Below are positions 42,147 to 51,239 of a stretch of 64,000 bases of DNA, in pieces. Positions within the stretch are counted from its first letter, which is position 1. Each line of letters starts with the position of its first letter. The notes under the pieces are model-generated. The model was given only the letters and a program-made list of their open reading frames with translations. It did no database searches and was not told where the DNA came from. Position numbers and translations under genes: made by a program. This DNA comes from Takifugu bimaculatus (Eukaryota; Chordata; Actinopteri; Tetraodontiformes; Tetraodontidae), in contig CP034980.1 in NCBI GenBank assembly GCA_004026145.2, positions 10,161,690-10,225,689 on the forward strand, in the 5' to 3' direction.

Positions 42147-43322
42147 TCAAGAGACATAGTCTCTCCAACGTGTCCTGGGTCTCCCCGGGGGTCTCCTACC
42201 GGAGGGACATGCCCTGCACACCTCACCAGGGAGGCGTCCAGGGGGCATCCTGACTAGATGCCCAAGCCACCCCATCTGGCTCCTCTCAACGCGGAGGAGC
42301 AGCGACTCTACTCCGAGCTCCTCCCGGATGGCAGAGCTTCTCACCCTATCTCTAAGGGAGAGCCCAGCCACCCTACGGAGGAAGCTCATTTCAGCCGCTT
42401 GTACCCGTGATCTTGTTCTTTCAGTCATTACCCAAAGCTCATGACCATAGGTGAGGGTAGGAACGAAGATCGACCGGTAAATCGAGAGCTTCGCCTTTCG
42501 GCTCAGCTCTCTCTTCACCACAACGGACCGGTGCAGAGTCCGCATTACTGCGGACGCCGCACCGATCCGCCTGTCGATCTCCCGCTCCATTCTTCCCTCA
42601 CTCGTGAACAAGACCCCAAGGTACTTAAACTCCTCCACTTGGGGCAGGATCTCCTCCTTTACCCGGAGAAGGCACTCCACCTTTTTCCGGTCGAGAACCA
42701 TGGCCTCGGATTTGGAGGCGCTGATTCTCATCCCAGCCGCTTCACATGCGGCGGCGAACCGATCCAGTGATAGTTGGAGGTCATGGGCCGATGAAGCCAA
42801 CAGGACCACATCATCCACAAAAAGCAGAGACGCGATCCTGAGGTCACCAAACCGGATCCCCTCAACACCATGACTGCACCTAGAAATTCTGTCCATAAAA
42901 ATTATGAACAGAATCGGTGACAAAGGGCAGCCCTGGCGGAGGCCAACCCTCACCGGAAACGAGTTCGACTTACTGCCAGCAATTCGGACCAAACTCTGGC
43001 ACCGATCGTACAGGGAGCGGACAGCCCGTATCAGCGGGCCCGACACCCCATACTCTCGGAGGACCCCCCACAGGACCCCCCGAGGGACACGGTCGAATGC
43101 CTTCTCCAAGTCCACAAAACACATGTGGACTGGTTGGGCAAACTCCCATGCACCCTCGAAGACCCTGCTGAGGGTGTAGAGCTGGTCCACTGTTCCACGC
43201 CCAGGACGAAAACCACATTGCTCCTCCTGAATCCGAGGTTCGACTATCCGGCGGACCCTCCTCTCCAGTACCCCTGAATAGACCTTACCAGGGAGGCTGA
43301 GGAGTGTGATCCCCCTATAGTT
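42147..43322 (-). pseudogene. RTE segment C: reverse transcriptase core to C-terminus
   Basis: Begins NYRGITLLSLPGKV (RT block 2) at 43322. Then MCFVDLEKAFDRVPRGVLWG (catalytic Asp), VGLRQGCPLSPILFIIFMD, SLLFVDDVVLLASSA (the YADD motif as FVDD), YLGVLFTSEGRMEREIDRRI, LTYGHELWVMTERTRSRVQA, GWLGHLVRMPPG, GRPRTRWRDYVS. Open from 43190 to 42147. The N-terminal part is detached in segments A and B, so no complete polymerase can be read. Confidence 0.88.
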
Positions 43323-44008
43323 GGCCGCAAGGTGGTTGGTGCCTGTCGTGGCGGCAATGCCCGAACCCGCTGGTGGACACCAGCGGTGAGGGATGCCGTC
43401 AAGCTGAAGAAGGAGTCGTATCGGGCCTTACTGGCCTGTGGGACTCCTGAGGTAGCAGATGGGTACCGGCGTGCCAAGCGGAGTGCAGCTACGGCGGTTG
43501 CCGAGGCAAAGACTCGGGCATGGGAAGAGTTCGGTGAGGCCATGGAGAACGACTTTCAGACGGCCTCGAAAAGGTTCTGGACCACCATCCGGCGTCTGAG
43601 GAGGGGGAAGCAGTGCACTGTCAATAGTGTATAGTCACTGTGTATAGTGGTGATGGTGTGCTGCTGACCTCAACTCGGGATGTTGTGGATCGGTGGAAGG
43701 AATACTTCGAGGACCTCCTCAATCCCACCAACACGCCTTCCAGTGAGGAAGTAGGGCCTGGGGACCTGGAGATGGGCTCTCGTATCTCTGGGGCTGAAGT
43801 TGCCGAGGTAGTCAAAAAACTCCTCGGTGGCAAGGCCCCGGGGGTGGATGAGATCCGCCCAGAGTCCCTTAAGGCTCTGGATGTTGTAGGGCTGTCGTGG
43901 TTGACTCGACTCTGCAACATCGCGTGGACATCGGGGGCAGTGCCGCTGGATTGGCAGACCGGGGTGGTAGTCCCTCTTTTTAAGAAGGGGGACCGGAGGG
44001 TGTGTTCC
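43323..44008 (+). pseudogene. RTE segment B: linker and RT N-terminus, inverted
   Basis: Encodes GACRGGNARTRWWTPAVRDA, RAWEEFGEAMENDFQTASK, VDRWKEYFEDLLNPTNTPS, GGKAPGVDEIRPESLK and GVVVPLFKKGDRRVCS, i.e. the linker and first RT block. It ends exactly where segment C would start (NYRGIT), but on the opposite strand. One frame slip near 43630. Confidence 0.87.
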
Positions 44009-44938
44009 GGCTCTAGGGACATGGAATGTCACCTCTCTGGTGGGAAAGGAGCCTGAGTTGGTGCGCGAGGTTGAGAAGTTCCGACTAGATATAGTTGGCC
44101 CCACCTCGACGCACGGCAAGGGCTCTGGAACCAGTCTTCTTGAGAGGGGTTGGACTCTCTACCACTCTGGAGTTGCCGATGGTGAGAGGCGATGAGCAGG
44201 GGTGGCAATTCTGGTTGCTCCCCAGCTCAGTGCCTGTGTATTGGAGTTTACCCCGGTGGATGAGAGGGTAGCCTCCCTTCGCCTTCGGGTGGGGGGACGG
44301 ATCCTGACTGTTGTTTGTGCCTATGGTCCAGACAGCAGTTCAGCGTATCCACCCTTTTTGGAGTCCTTAGAGGGAGTGCTGGAGAGTGCCCCTTCTGGGG
44401 GCTCCCTCGTCCTCCTGGGTGACTTCAATGCTCACGTTGGCAATGACAGTGTGACCTGGAGAGGTGTGATTGGGAAGAACGGCCCCCCTGATCTGAACCC
44501 GAGTGGTGTTTTGTTATTGGACTTCTGTGCTCGTCTCAGATTGTCCATAACGAACACCTTGTTCAGACATAAAGGCGTCCACATGTGCACTTGGCACCAG
44601 GACGCCTTAGGCCACAGATCGATGATCGACTTTGTGGTTGTGTCATCGGATTTGCGGCCGCATGTTCTGGACACTCGGGTGAAGAGAGGGGCGGAGCTGT
44701 CAACTGATCACCACCTGGTGGTGAGTTGGCTCCGATGGTGGGGAAGGATGCCGGACAGACCTGGCAGGCCCAAACGTGTTGTGAGGGTCTGCTGGGAACG
44801 CCTGGCAGAGTCCCCTGTCAGAAGGAGCTTCAACTCACGCCTCCGGGAGAGCTTTGACCATGTCCCGGGGGAGGCGACATTGAGTCCGAGTGGACCGTGT
44901 TCCGTGCCTCCATTGTTGAGGCAGCTGACCGGTGCTGT
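44009..44938 (+). pseudogene. RTE segment A: endonuclease domain, inverted
   Basis: Apurinic-type endonuclease: LVLLGDFNAHVGNDSVTW, MCTWHQDALGHRSMIDFVVV (Asp), STDHHLVVSWLRW (Asp-His). Open from 44202 to 44954. Its end (ADRCC in frame) joins directly with the start of B (GRKVVGACRGG) in the parent element. The start sits at the RNA 5' end or a truncation. Confidence 0.87.
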
Positions 44939-45234
44939 AGAATTATCATTGTAATATTGAATTTTATTGAACTGCACAAGAGAAGAAAACACAACCATGC
45001 CAACATGTCGGCACTGAAATGTGCGTAAGAGTACTCCTGAGTGTTCGTAGGATTTGTTCTTACCTACGCATAAATCCAGGATAAGAAGAAATTGGTGAAT
45101 GCCACAATCTTCGTAAAATGTTCGTAAATGGGACTTAAGAACAAATTTGTTCATAAGAACGTTTCGTGAATCTGGCCCACTGTTTTTTCAACATCTTGAA
45201 AGCAATTTGAACAAGTGAATAACTTTCACAGCGA

Positions 45235-46377
45235 TTACTCGTCTTGCTTAGTATTTGCCCCTGAAATTTGGCATTGTTTACCCTGCACAAGTGCATCAAT
45301 ATTAGGCATCATGTCCTGAGAAGCAGCTAATTTCAGAATCTCATTTAAGTGCTTATGTGTGAGCTTTGACCGCAGCTTCGTTTTATTAATATTCATTAGT
45401 GAGAAAACTTGGTCACAAAGATAGGTTGTCCCAAACATGGACAACATTTTTGCAGCCAGTGCTGTCAATGTAGGATAGCCTGGTAGGAGGTACTTGTAAA
45501 ATGTTTAAGCCCACAGAGGCAAATTTGTCCTTCAATTCTACATCACACTGCAAATCAATGATTTCAAGTTGCATGTCAACGGGCAAATCAGAAGCTCTGA
45601 CTGTGAATGGTGAGCGGAAAACTGCAAATTCTGTCTCAAGTTCGCTAAAAACCTGTCGTTTCTCAAACTCCCTCAACAACCGTGAAATCTTGGGTCACCG
45701 CTTGCTATCTGCGTCTCCCATAACCTGAGCTTTAGCTTGAATGCATGTATGCTGTCATAATATTGTGTTATGATTTTTTTGTGTCCTTGCAACATTTTGT
45801 TGAGATTATTCAAGTGCTCAGTGTTGTCAACCATAAATGCAAGGTCCTGCAGCCACAGATGGCACTGTAATTCCTTAACAGGTCTGTCTGCCACGGTATT
45901 TCTTGTCAAGCTAATATTGGCAAAAGCATGTTGCTTCTCAGGACACACAATTTCGGCAGCCGTCAGCATGCAGTTTTTGACAAACTCTCCATCGCTATAT
46001 GGCTTTGAGGCTAATACTATTTGGCTCGAAATTAGGTAGCTAGCTTTCACCACAGCATCACTCTGGATGAAAACAGTTGGCTGTTTCCTCAGATGCACCA
46101 TCATTTCATTTACCTTCTGTTTTTTCAGTTCTCCATGCAAGCTGCTGTATTTTTCACCATGCTGAGTTTCATAATGGCGCCGAATATTGTATTCTTTAAG
46201 CACCGAAACTTGCTGCTGGCACACTAGGCATACGGGTTTCCCATTCACCTCCGTGAACATATAAGAATATGTCCATTTTTCTTGAAAGATCTGACACTCT
46301 GTGTCCACTTTTCTCCTTTTTGACAAAGACATTTCACTGATGAGGGTGCGAGGCCAACAGAAAAGTGGATAATGCAA
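45235..46377 (-). pseudogene. hAT transposase (GTF2IRD2/ZBED-like), middle deleted
   Basis: N-terminal BED-like zinc finger and flank: KRRKVDTECQIFQEKWTYSY, KPVCLVCQQQVSVLKEYNI, RRHYETQHGEKY (C2H2), then SKPYSDGEFVKNCMLTAAE and CPEKQHAFANISL. Then the reading jumps to the late RNase H-like part (LWLQDLAFMVDNTEHLNNLN, EFEKRQVFSELETEFAVFR) and the dimerisation end (FGTTYLCDQVFSLMNINKTK). The segment with the first catalytic Asp residues is gone. Frame breaks near 45680 and 45470. Confidence 0.85.
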
Positions 46378-46628
46378 TTGCTGCCAACAGACGCTTAACA
46401 GACGTTCAATGCTACCATCTCCTAGTTCCGCCGCAGTGTTGCTTTCATGTTGTCTGTGCGTACTAAAATGCTGCGCCCCTTAGCGGACAATATATGAATC
46501 ACACATTTTCAAGTTGGTTTTTTTTGTGTGTTTTTTTAATAATGCAGATTTATTCCCCGGGCCGTACCGAACCCCCAGGCGGGCCGGATCCGGCCGCGGG
46601 CCATATGTTTGACACCCCTGACTTAGAA

Positions 46629-47882
46629 CATTCATGGTTACATCTAAGTAGAGGATCGTCACATACTTACAGTTTAAACACGTGGTGGCGCTATGCTAAC
46701 TTCATGGCGCACACTCAAAACATTCAAATTGCTATGTTTGCTCAATGCTACCGGTCTCAGTACACACCTCACAGGTGACCGCCAAACCAATGAAGGACCC
46801 GGAAGGGCGTTGTTTTGTTCACGTAGGAGTGGGCAAAAGGGGAGTGCACGGGATTCGATTAATCAATGGAACACTGTACATGCGTAAAAATTGCACTCAA
46901 GAACCCCTGAGAGAAATGGCGGGAAAGATTGAGAAATACAAAATCCCCATGCAGATTATGGGTAATCAAACAGTAAGCGCGAGAAGGTCAGACGCAATTA
47001 AGATCGCTACATGCTGACACTTGCAGGATCATCTATACACCCTGCAAGGTAACAAAAGAACAAGATTGGAAACAAAGTCCGACGCGTATGCTCACCTATC
47101 AGCAAACTGGTCAGGAGTGTGCAGTCCGGTCCACCTCAATGATCACACAGTCATAATTTATGCTGCTAATGCTAGAACCACACCACAGTTGCATTCCAGG
47201 AGAGATTTGAATATAGATTTCAAACCACATGACTCAGTGTGGGGCACAGATGTACCGCAAGAGTTTAAACACTGGACAGAGGGAGAAAAGGTTGCTCTCA
47301 GTCTGTTTCCTTGAGCAGGTGTGGCAAAGAACATATTAAGATTAGAAATGGTTGATTCTAGACTGAAAGTGTTTACTAATTGGACAAAGGTTGCTCTCAC
47401 AGGAGTTAAAGAAGAACTGACTGCGCTGAGATAAATGACTATGCAGAATAGGATGGCTTTAGATCTATTGACAGCACCTAGAGGAGGAGTTTGCACAATG
47501 TTAGGAGATTACTGTTGAACATTTGTCCAAGAAAATGATGCAGATGGCCACTTGATAGATAACGCACTGAAGAATTTGACTAAATTACAGAAGGCAATGG
47601 TTGACGACGGCAGTCCCCCATTAGACTGGTTGACGAGCATTAAGGTGGAGGGAACTGTTGTTCAAGATATGGGTAGTAATAGGGATAGTACTGATAGTAT
47701 TAGCCATATTAGCTTGTTGCGTAGTACCTCTTGTTCGGGGTTGCATTGATCGGCTCATGGGTTCGGCTGTTACTAGTGCTTTGCTGCAGATGGAAGAACA
47801 ACCTCTACTGGATGAAGGAGAAGACGTGGATACACAAGAAGATTGGACTAATTCACTGCATGATGTCAAAGAACTGTTTTGA
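46629..47882 (+). pseudogene. ERV1 env, right copy
   Basis: Envelope remnant continuing after the hAT. Surface part: WWRYANFMAHTQNIQIAMFA, GKRGVHGIRLINGTLYM. Transmembrane part: a heptad region, then MQNRMALDLLTAPRGGVC (immunosuppressive-type region) and a CX6CC motif in which an in-frame TGA replaces the codon of the last Cys. The membrane anchor VIGIVLIVLAILACCVVPLV and a cytoplasmic tail with QMEEQPLLDEG follow. Frameshifts also occur near 46990, 47310 and 47740. Not translatable as one protein. Confidence 0.82.
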
Positions 47883-48085
47883 AATGTCTTAAGTTGCACC
47901 CACATTGAACTCTGAGTGTAAGAAATGTATTGTCTAGGAAAATGAAGACTGTAGTCGGACTGTACATACTGTAGTCAATCACTTAGAACATTCATGGTTA
48001 CATCTAATGACATTTAAAGTTCATAAAAGTGAAAAAATGGATAATGATATGGATAATGAGAATCTAGATGCATTTAATGATAAAC

Positions 48086-48095
48086 AGGAGGGAAA
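48086..48095 (+). promoter_or_regulatory. ERV1 polypurine tract
   Basis: AGGAGGGAAA immediately before the 3' LTR (TGTGAG). Primes plus-strand synthesis. The mirror copy is at 28068-28077. Confidence 0.75.
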
Positions 48096-48268
48096 TGTGA
48101 GAATAATTATGATAACCCTAAAGGAAGGATGTTTGCAGAGCAGCAGCATAGCAACGGAGGGTGTTCCAGAGTGAACTGTTGCTCGCTCTCCCTTGCAAGG
48201 TACCTGGGTTTGTGTCTATTGTTGATTCACGCAGGGTTTTACTGGGTTGCTCTGTTTCAACTCTAACA
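48096..48268 (+). mobile_element. ERV1 3' LTR, right copy
   Basis: 173 bp from TGTGAGAATAATTATG to CTCTAACA, colinear with the 5' LTR except for a missing block of about 53 bp with AATAAA. Same structure in the left arm. Confidence 0.82.
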
Positions 48269-49262
48269 AACCACAGAAGCCTCTTCGCCATTAAAAATCA
48301 GTGGAAACAGACTTTGATACAAGACTCCTCCTGTTGTTTCATTCCTGAATGTAGGTAGTGGAAAAAGCTTTTTGTAGGGTTGAAACCATAAGAACATGTT
48401 TTGGATTCTGTACTTGGCAATATTACATGCAAATCCAACAATGTTGATGTGCAGCGTGTGCCAGTGTTTTTCCTTTCTACCCCTGTTGAACCTGGGTGCG
48501 CAGGGCTGACCTACTTCCATCTCACTCTTCCCAACTCACCTGCAGCTCATCTCAGTCAATTTACTAACCCACCTAGTCAGAATTAAGGACAGGGTGCTTC
48601 TTCAACTCTTCTCCAGATGATCTCCACATCGTGATAGCACTTGGCTCCTGGAATCTTTGAACTTGACTGTGTGTCTGTTTTTTGTATCTGCCTGCCTCAC
48701 CTCTTTCCTTTCTTTCAGCTTGCCACGACCTCAACCCTGTCCAGCGTTGCCTGCCGTTTGCACCAGCCTTCTTTTGTTTGAGTGAATGTGGTCTTTCACA
48801 AGTGTCCTGTCATTGTCGTTATAAGTAGATCATTTTCATTTTAACAACATCGATACTTTCTTTTTTGTCTGCTTCTTTAGATACATTGAAAGTGGACTTC
48901 TCTATTTAAAAAGCCATGTAATTGCCAACTGTCCAAGGATCTGGTATTTTGTCTGAGAGGTCAGGTCTGTCATTCACAAAAAATTATATCAATTATCCAC
49001 TGCATGTCTGAACCTGCAGTGCTGGATCAAATGGCTCACTCAAGGCATGCGATTCCAGATTAGCTGATCTGTCACATGACCTTACGTGATTAGAAGAACC
49101 ATTTAAACCCCTCCCTTTTACCTGGCCATTCTTGATCACTCCATGCTGCTATTGCTGTTGATGTATGCTGCTTTACCTTCTGCTGCCCTGGCTGAAAAAC
49201 GATTTTTCCATATCCATCTCATGGGTGTAGCCAATGTAGAGCAGCCAACACTGGACTAAAGT

Positions 49263-49659
49263 CCAAGGTAGTTTTCTCTGTCAACTGGACTGGGTTTCTT
49301 CTCTTGAAGACGTTTTGCCTTCTATCCAGAAGGCTTCTTCAGTTCTGAAATCGCTGGGGAGAGAGCTTGAAAATATATAGCCCCTGTGGACCATTTGCAT
49401 GCTAATGATCTGGGTGGTCACCTGAGAGCCGTTAGCAGGGTCGTTGGTAGGGTCGTTCACCTAGTTTCTGTTGAGGTGTCTCCCCTTTGTCTGCTGGATC
49501 ACATGGTGGTGAGTCACTGGGTCTCCTGGAATGGTGTGAATGTTTTGCTGTTGGAAGGAGTGGAGGACTGCATTGTATGTGGGTGATAGGAAGTGCCTCA
49601 GGCCACCACCTCTGTTTAAGGATGTTTTTTCCAATTTGACATGGATAGCTTCCTTGACC
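49263..49659 (-). mobile_element. Penelope-like element 3' tail, 397 bp
   Basis: Minus strand encodes IHVKLEKTSLNRGGGLRHFL and SPTYNAVLHSFQQQN, the C-terminal end after the GIY-YIG endonuclease of Penelope-like elements, then a stop and a tail with GAAGAAGCCTTCTGGATAGA. It is flanked by a perfect 12-bp duplication CTGGACTAAAGT (49251-49262, 49660-49671). The left arm at 26898-26909 is the empty site. Family assignment is by recognition only. Confidence 0.7.
49310..49345 (-). ncRNA. Hammerhead-ribozyme-like core, degenerate
   Basis: Minus strand: CTGAAGA (49342-49336), a 7-bp helix GCCTTCT/AGAAGGC with 4-nt loop (49334-49317), then AAAA where the hammerhead core needs GAAA (49316-49313), then ACGTC. 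This is the CUGANGA-stem II-GAAA layout with the conserved G changed to A, so self-cleavage is unlikely. Penelope-like elements are known to carry such ribozymes. Confidence 0.5.
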
Positions 49660-49801
49660 CTGGACTAAAGTGATTTATTGTCCTTGTTCTAGTCAACACC
49701 TGAGCATCTGCTGTAGTGACTTTAACAGCTTCTTTAGACAGACTGATAAAAGTGAATGACAATGATCCTGCCTGCAGGAAATAACTGCATGGACTAATCT
49801 T

Positions 49802-50212
49802 TCAATGATGAGCAGGTGATAAAAGGCAGACCTTGAGACATGATTAATATGGGTATCTTAAGACACCAAGGTTCCTTCCAGTGGTACTGGGAGCCAGGTT
49901 AATGCCACTTAGCAAGGCTATGGCATTAGACAACATGTTCCTCAGGTGTTTTGAGCCTAGTGTGATAACTTCAGTTTTATCTGAGTTCAACTGTAGGAAA
50001 TTTCTGCTCATCCAGGCCCTTATGTCTTTGAGGCAGGTCTGGAGTTTCAGCTGATCCATTTGGTCTGGCTCAACTGACATATAATTAGGAGTCGCCAGCA
50101 TGAGAATAGAAGTTGATTGAAGGATGAAGTATAAGTTAAATAAGATTGAAGATGGATGCATTACTAAGACTGTCTCTATCCATGTCAATGAGAGGATTGA
50201 AAACACCTACAA
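49802..50212 (-). pseudogene. L2-clade RT fragment inside the right arm
   Basis: Mirror copy of 24888-25314. Minus-strand frame: YMSVEPDQMDQLKLQTCLKD, IRAWMSRNFLQLNSDKTEVI, LGSKHLRNMLSNAIALLSGI. It is a better open frame than the left copy, which has one extra base-change break. Confidence 0.72.
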
Positions 50213-50524
50213 TTACCTTGTCTGTTTTAAAGGACTACATTTGACAATTCAATTTCTATATTTCAAGACAGGACAGCAGCTCAGTTCAGGGTGGGGTGGT
50301 CACATCTCTCACAAAAAAAGCTGCCAGTTATCTTTGTAGCCTATGCCATTTGCTGGACATCTCATTAACCACTGGTAGAATGAAGACATGGAACTATCAT
50401 TTAATCAGTCAAATTAGGGAATGGTTAAGAGAAAAGGGAGGGATGTCTTTGACTATGTTCATTGGTGAGATATTTTACATTTTGCACTATGGAGCTGTCA
50501 GTGACCACAGTTGGTTGTTCAGCA
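50213..50524. other. No recognisable feature
   Basis: About 310 bases between the end of the inverted duplication and L2 sequence. Nothing recognised. Confidence 0.45.
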
Positions 50525-50579
50525 AGTGGACCATCACCAGATGTGCTGACTGTGGGACCATACAAGGTCTCCAACGAGC

Positions 50580-51239
50580 CCTTAAACTCCTTCACCCCTA
50601 TATATATTTTTCTGAGGCATCATCGCTAATTCAGAAATCCAGGACCACCACGTGTCTCTTAGATCCCATCCCGACACACCTGTTGAAGGATGTTTTATGA
50701 AGGATAGGCAGATCTATCCTGGACCAGATCAATTGTTCTTTAGTGACAGGTTATGTACCCCGGTCCTACAAGGTGGCAGTGATTAAGCCGCTGCTTATAA
50801 AATCTTCACTGGATCCGGACGTACTAGCAAATTATAGGCCGATATCCAACCGTTCTTTTATCTCTAAAATTCTTGAGAAAGTTGTGGTGACTCAGTTACT
50901 GGAGCACCTGCAGAGAAACAGCCTGAGACGTTTCAGTCAGATTTTAGAGCTCACCACAGCACAGAAACAGCACTTCTTAAAGTTACTAATGATCTTCTTA
51001 TAGCCTCAGATCATGGATTGGTTTCTATGCTGGTTCTGCTGGACCTCAGTGCTGCTTTTGATACAGTTGATCACAGCATCCTGTTACAGAGACTGGAACA
51101 TGTAATTGGGATTAAAGGGACAGCACTAGACTGGTTTAGATCGTATTTATCTGATAGACACCAGTTTGCTCATGTCCATGGCGTTCCCTCGTCATACAGT
51201 AGGGTTAGCCATGGAGTTCCACAACGTTCTGTACTTGGA
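50580..51239 (+). pseudogene. L2 RT, first part
   Basis: YKVAVIKPLLIKSSLDPDVL, NYRPISNRSFISKILEKVVV, a frame break at SLRRFSQ, then MLVLLDLSAAFDTVDHSI (Asp), LDWFRSYLSDRHQFAHVHGV and VSHGVPQRSVLG, where the usual GVPQGSVLG Gly is Arg. Cut at 51239. Confidence 0.83.

Larger units (their letters stand above)
42011..44938 (-). mobile_element. RTE-type LINE with three rearranged segments in one insertion
   Basis: 2928 bp between perfect 14-bp duplications AGAATTATCATTGT (41997-42010, 44939-44952). Copy 1 of the host Harbinger shows the pre-insertion sequence at about 16893. Three pieces, contiguous in the parent element (A endonuclease, B linker to RT start, C RT to 3' end), are here C minus (42011-43322), B plus (43323-44008), A plus (44009-44938). 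Sequence is apparently not lost at the joins. One pair of duplications implies a single integration. Confidence 0.9.
41094..45178. mobile_element. Harbinger-type element, copy 2, inside the hAT
   Basis: Inverted ends GGGCCAGATTCACCAATA and GGGCCAGATTCACGAAAC, 3-bp duplication ACT (41091-41093, 45179-45181). Without the nested RTE LINE it is about 1.14 kb, close to copy 1 at 15743-17128, which supplies the empty site GACAGAATTATCATTGTAAT for the LINE. It keeps a coiled-coil ORF and a transposase fragment. Confidence 0.88.
40719..46620 (-). mobile_element. hAT (Charlie-like) DNA transposon carrying nested elements
   Basis: 5902 bp with inverted ends CAGGGGTGTGAAACTC and CAGGGGTGTCAAACAT and a perfect 8-bp duplication ACTTAGAA (40711-40718, 46621-46628), diagnostic of hAT. 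Its own transposase is at the minus-strand start (46377-45235) with the middle deleted. The remainder is occupied by a Harbinger-type element (41094-45178). Confidence 0.92.
35766..48268 (+). mobile_element. Endogenous retrovirus 1, right copy, with both LTRs and nested insertions
   Basis: Provirus remnant: 5' LTR, primer-binding site, gag, protease, an unidentified segment, integrase, env, polypurine tract and 3' LTR. RT and RNase H are missing. Inserted into it are solo LTRs at 38329 and 39717 and a hAT at 40719-46620. Flanks of the two LTRs (TTTAC left, AACCA right) do not form a target duplication, so at least one side was rearranged. The CX6CC-type env and integrase C-terminal style suggest gamma/epsilon-like relatives. 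Confidence 0.85.
48269..49801 (+). repeat. Right-arm ERV downstream flank
   Basis: Mirror of 26792-27894 plus the part of the left arm left of the Rex1. No protein-coding domain recognised. It holds the Penelope-like insertion. Confidence 0.6.

Noticed and set aside
42441..43179. Several plus-strand frames opposite RTE segment C
   Set aside because: Antisense shadows of the RTE reverse transcriptase.
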